From Larix sibirica (taxonomy: Eukaryota; Streptophyta; Pinopsida; Pinales; Pinaceae): DNA of 11,245 nt. The notes under the pieces were generated by a model. It ran no database searches. It was not told the origin of the DNA and saw only the letters and a program-made list of their open reading frames with translations. Made by a program: the position numbers and the translations under genes. The stretch covers positions 1-11,245 of the forward strand of contig NWUY0305018839.1 of assembly GCA_004151065.3 (NCBI GenBank), read 5' to 3'. Positions within the stretch are counted from its first letter, which is position 1, and each line of letters begins with the position of its first letter. This document shows positions 9,101-11,245 of this stretch, one piece after another.

Positions 9101-9109
9101 TTATATACG
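9101..9109 (-). promoter_or_regulatory. CGTATATAA, CRTA-type promoter-like motif
   Basis: The motif is on the minus strand, outside the GCGTAATTAC repeat family, and is followed by further AT-rich sequence. The function is inferred only. Confidence 0.18.
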
Positions 9110-9451
9110 CGATTTCGGTTTTACAACACCACACCGAGCTCGCTCTTGTGACGGGACGGGGGCAAAATAGCGCTTCAGTGACGGGCTTTCCGGCCCTATA
9201 TTTCTTCCCCTCAAAGAGACTAATGACATGCTCGTATTCAAAGTAACTAGCCAGGCCAAGGAAAGCCTTCTATTTCTTCCCTCGAGGATTGAAGAAAGCG
9301 TCTTGAAAGCCTCCTAAAACCCAAAATACGCCCACTCCTGAAAACTAGGGTTGTGATAAAGGCCTTATTGATTTGGGAAGAGTTGGCCTTTATTTATGGA
9401 TGGGATTGAGGAAAGAAAAGAGGCTATCGACAATGCTGCTTGTCATTCTAT

Positions 9452-9472
9452 TTATATATGTAATTACGCTTT
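9452..9472 (-). repeat. GCGTAATTACATATATAA repeat, copy C
   Basis: It matches 6911-6931 over 21 bp in inverted orientation. It lies within a few bases of the low-coordinate edge of the retroelement remnant, which suggests this repeat was a junction for insertion or recombination. Confidence 0.65.
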
Positions 9473-9508
9473 AGCATCGGTAGTTCGGAACGGCCCACCC
9501 ACTCACTT

Positions 9509-10072
9509 CTAAATCAAATAGAACGGGATTTGAGAAGAGGGAGACCCTAGAACTGGAACACCTCCCCATGATGGGATGGATGAAACTGGAGCGGTGGGCA
9601 TTCCTGATGGTTGAGATGATGATGCACCTATTGAGGTAGGCACAGGATCTACCAGTTTCTGGGATGATATCACCATACACATGTTGGATGTGCTCGGTAT
9701 CGACACTACAAGAGGAGGACCATAATATGTGCGAAGTAAAGTGGAGTCTTTGAAGACTCTAGGGCCTATTCCTGTAAGAGAGGAAATGGGTTGGCTTCCC
9801 TCAATAGTAGGCAAGACGTTGTTTGGATTGAGATGATACTTCGGGTAATAATAAGTCATCTGATCAACGGTTGTGATCTTCCCGTTATGTGGAAAAAGAA
9901 TCATGCAGAAGACTGAGGAATCAACCGCCTGCATAGCATACATGTAACTACGTCCGAGGAGGATGTTGTAGTCCAATGGGGCATCTATGACCTCAACATC
10001 GACAAGAATGGTCTTACCGTTCGATGGGGACATTTTGATATAGTCCCTATGGTTGAGAGGGATGGCCATCAT
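9509..10072 (-). pseudogene. Retropepsin-like protease, C-terminal part, and pol spacer
   Basis: This 187-residue frame holds VEVIDAPLDYNILLGRS at about residues 26-42; ILLGRS corresponds to the second conserved retropepsin motif. MQAVDSSVFCMILFPHNGKI follows, a segment typical of plant Ty3/gypsy elements after the protease. The first 18 or so residues are out-of-frame translation: the homologous reading of that stretch is in the neighbouring frame and contains TAG at 10047-10049, with the frame change near 10018-10025. The nominal ATG at 10070-10072 is therefore not a genuine start. The tail is Pro/Ser-rich and ends at 9509 without reaching a reverse transcriptase domain. At 564 bases it is the longest open frame in the window, but it is part of a pseudogene. 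Confidence 0.8.
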
Positions 10073-10112
10073 ACGCTCGAAGGGTAATTGTAGATGGCAC
10101 TAACTCAGGAGA

Positions 10113-10361
10113 TCAAAGTGTTTTCCAAACATTGGCAGACATAACACATGTGGATGCTCCCTCATCAATGATGCACCGATGAACAATGACGTTCTTTATT
10201 GTGACCAGAATTTGGAATGCAACAGAAGGTGGAAGGTGAGGTGTTGTGTTATCGATATAAAAGGTAATCATTCTGTCATCCGAAGGATCGACAAACCCCA
10301 AAGAAGATAGTAAGGCCTTCCTCTGTGATGGGCAGGTTTGAAGGACCTCTAAGGATGACAT
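10113..10361 (-). pseudogene. Retropepsin-like protease, N-terminal part
   Basis: The 82-residue frame contains CIIDEGASTCVMS around residues 63-75. Asp66 (codon at 10164-10166) is the expected catalytic aspartate of a D-x-G-A-S retropepsin flap motif. Glu occupies the second position, where many families have Thr or Ser; related plant elements also show this, so it need not be damage. The ATG at 10361 is internal, since recognisable sequence continues upstream, so it is not a true start. The frame is cut by TGA at 10113-10115, immediately after VWKTL. The same frame then continues past that stop as SPELVPSTITLRAYDGHP, showing that the stop is a nonsense mutation within the protease. Confidence 0.8.
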
Positions 10362-10800
10362 AGCGGTAGGGGACTGAGCTAGATCATCTACTATGCTGTA
10401 TTGATGAGTGGCTCTTGCATGCGAATTCTGAGCGGTATGACGTAAAGGGATCTTCGGTACCTTAGGGGGTAGATCAACCTTAGGTCACGGTATCTTCAAG
10501 GGGCCACTACTAATGGGTGGAGAGTTGTTGGTATCAGTTGGCATTAGCTCAGCTATTAGCCCATATTGTCGACTGTGAGTCACAAGGTTCACTTTGGTGG
10601 AGTCCAAACATCAAATTTGATTGGAATGTCCAGGAGGATGATTATTGGACGATTGGCCTGAAGATTGGTTCTCGGACGTACTCACTAGGCCTTGTGATGG
10701 AAAAGGGTTTATTAAAACAGTTAGTTGGTTTACAGGTGGGGGAGCCGGTTGGGTACCAGGTTGACCCTATCGGGCCCTAGCTTGGTCAGTTGCTTCCTTT
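10362..10800 (-). pseudogene. gag-protease linker of the retroelement remnant
   Basis: This stretch reads in the same frame as the protease block at 10361-10113. It is Pro/Ser/Asn/Gln-rich and ends in ARATHQYSIVDDLAQSPTA, which runs directly into the protease block. The part KVNLVTHSRQYG looks like the basic segment often seen between the gag knuckle and the protease in plant Ty3/gypsy polyproteins (family knowledge). Three stops interrupt it: TAG 10767-10769, TGA 10611-10613 and TGA 10485-10487. Continuity of composition and meaning across these stops supports decay by point mutation. No separate gene should be called on the plus strand here; the plus-strand frame at 10517-10780 is the shadow of this block. 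Confidence 0.7.
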
Positions 10801-10807
10801 AACTGAA

Positions 10808-10858
10808 GCAATTCTGGGAGAAGAGAGCAATTAGCCCATAAACACCACAAATAGTGCA
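10808..10858 (-). pseudogene. Remnant of gag CCHC zinc knuckle
   Basis: The minus-strand peptide CTICGVYGLIALFSQNC has the spacing of a retroviral-type knuckle, C-x2-C-x4-H-x4-C. The first two cysteines are present, but Leu stands where His is expected and Ser where the last Cys is expected. Intact knuckles bind zinc and nucleic acid in the gag nucleocapsid domain; this one has lost two of its four ligands. The preceding peptide, IAESRIMLQTNHS, is in the same frame. The frame closes at TAA 10799-10801, after which the recognisable reading continues in another frame (KEATDQARAR), which marks a frameshift between the knuckle and the linker. Confidence 0.7.
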
Positions 10859-10951
10859 AGAATGATTGGTCTGAAGCATGATCCGAGATTCAGCTATTGA
10901 CTGCCTACACCTGATAGTAGTTACTTACCATACGACCTAGACCTTTTAGCC

Positions 10952-11009
10952 CTGGCTGGATGGCTGGCTTTCTTTCTAGCTTTCTTTCTGGCTGACTAAC
11001 TGACTGACA
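10952..11009 (+). repeat. GGCT/TTTC/GACT simple-sequence tract
   Basis: The run consists of tetranucleotide-like units: TGGCTGGATGGCTGGC, then two copies of GCTTTCTTTCT, then GACTAACTGACTGAC. It lies just beyond the high-coordinate edge of the retroelement remnant and may mark its boundary. Confidence 0.55.
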
Positions 11010-11245
11010 GGAACTTCAATGGCGGAGGTTTTTCAAGATTTCCCTTAATTTACTTCTGGCGTTGCCCATCCAGAGTCATACTAGCCGTACAACACTTGTG
11101 GGCGGCGTGTTCGCTAAGGCACTTGACGTTCAACCCCTCGACTTTAGCCGTATCCGTTGGTCATTCATTATATATGAGATTATACCACCATGAACCTTTG
11201 AAAATGTTTATTAGGGCTTTCGATGCCGTTTATTTATAGACGCTA
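11010..11245. other. No gene recognised
   Basis: This end stretch has no open frame of note. It contains one minus-strand CATATATAA motif at 11168-11176. Confidence 0.6.
11168..11176 (-). promoter_or_regulatory. CATATATAA, CRTA-type promoter-like motif
   Basis: This minus-strand site points toward the retroelement remnant, about 250 bp upstream of its gag edge. No sign that the remnant is expressed; function is inferred only. Confidence 0.18.

Larger units (their letters stand above)
7683..9451. other. No gene recognised
   Basis: Several overlapping short plus-strand frames (7823-8351, 8669-8923) carry no identifiable motif. Small local duplications are present, such as GGCTCCCT twice near 8170 and CTAT(AT)TTCTTCCC(C)TC near 9195 and 9269. 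The CRTATATAA sites at 8090 and 9101 are the only regulatory candidates. Confidence 0.55.
9474..10916 (-). pseudogene. Decayed Ty3/gypsy-type retrotransposon gag-pol fragment
   Basis: Reading the minus strand from high to low coordinates gives retroelement blocks in the usual order: a late-gag segment, a CCHC-like zinc knuckle (10858-10808), a low-complexity linker, and a retropepsin-like protease (10361 to about 9890) followed by a Pro/Ser-rich tail. In life, gag forms the virus-like particle and the protease cleaves the polyprotein. The middle frame carries in-frame stops at 10767-10769 (TAG), 10611-10613 (TGA), 10485-10487 (TGA), 10113-10115 (TGA) and 10047-10049 (TAG). The frame changes between about 10830 and 10800 and again near 10018-10025. 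Homology on both sides of each break shows it is one broken gene, not several small ones. Reverse transcriptase, RNase H, integrase and LTRs are absent, so it is a truncated insert, presumably nuclear DNA copied into an organelle genome. The lineage within Ty3/gypsy is not resolved, and the outer edges are approximate. Confidence 0.82.

Noticed and set aside
9471-9680. A 69-codon minus-strand frame overlapping the end of the retroelement remnant.
   Set aside because: It is out of frame with the protease block, shows no motif, and ends inside repeat copy C.
10517-10780. An 87-codon plus-strand open frame.
   Set aside because: It is antisense to the gag-protease linker, whose minus-strand reading carries recognisable family sequence.
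1-11245. CRISPR arrays, rRNA genes, tRNA genes and group II intron domain V.
   Set aside because: No regularly spaced repeat array, no rRNA core sequence, no complete cloverleaf and no typical domain V hairpin was found on either strand by reading.

Overview
The window looks like non-coding plant organellar DNA, most likely a mitochondrial intergenic region and possibly from a gymnosperm. The base composition is balanced (GC in the mid-40s percent by eye). There is no long open reading frame and no bacterial-style gene packing. Short dispersed repeats are common, and a decayed retrotransposon fragment has been captured. The gymnosperm suggestion rests on three copies of a 36-bp element with AAGG at both ends, which resembles the Bpu elements described from Cycas mitochondrial DNA. 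That match is from memory and is not proven; a nuclear or angiosperm origin is not excluded.

Layout. Positions 1-3050 hold anonymous DNA with three Bpu-like elements in one orientation (951-986, 1970-2005, 3016-3047), a patch of strongly diverged internal repeats (about 1212-1675) and two triplet-biased stretches (2036-2190 and 2589-2819). Positions 3050-5250 are largely featureless apart from a pair of adjacent stem-loops (3793-3825) and a 16-bp direct repeat (3916/4215). Positions 5270-5960 are rich in short imperfect direct repeats. Positions 6839-7270 contain an AT-rich hairpin and a 358-bp segment bounded by a perfect 21-bp inverted repeat. Positions 7405-7682 carry a 40-bp direct repeat. 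Positions 7683-9451 hold nothing I can name.

The only recognisable protein-coding homology is on the minus strand from about 10916 down to about 9474. It is a Ty3/gypsy-type gag-pol remnant with a broken CCHC zinc knuckle, a gag-protease linker and a retropepsin-like protease. Stop codons and at least two frame changes interrupt it, and no reverse transcriptase, RNase H, integrase or LTR was seen. Its downstream edge lies next to another copy of the inverted-repeat sequence found at 6913 and 7250.

The motif CRTATATAA (R = A or G) occurs nine times, against roughly 0.3 expected by chance. CRTA is the core of many plant mitochondrial promoters, so these sites may be promoter-like, or they may be parts of a dispersed repeat family. 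No functional protein, tRNA or rRNA gene could be supported, so there is no pathway or operon to describe. The main interest is in the small repeats and their relation to the captured retroelement.
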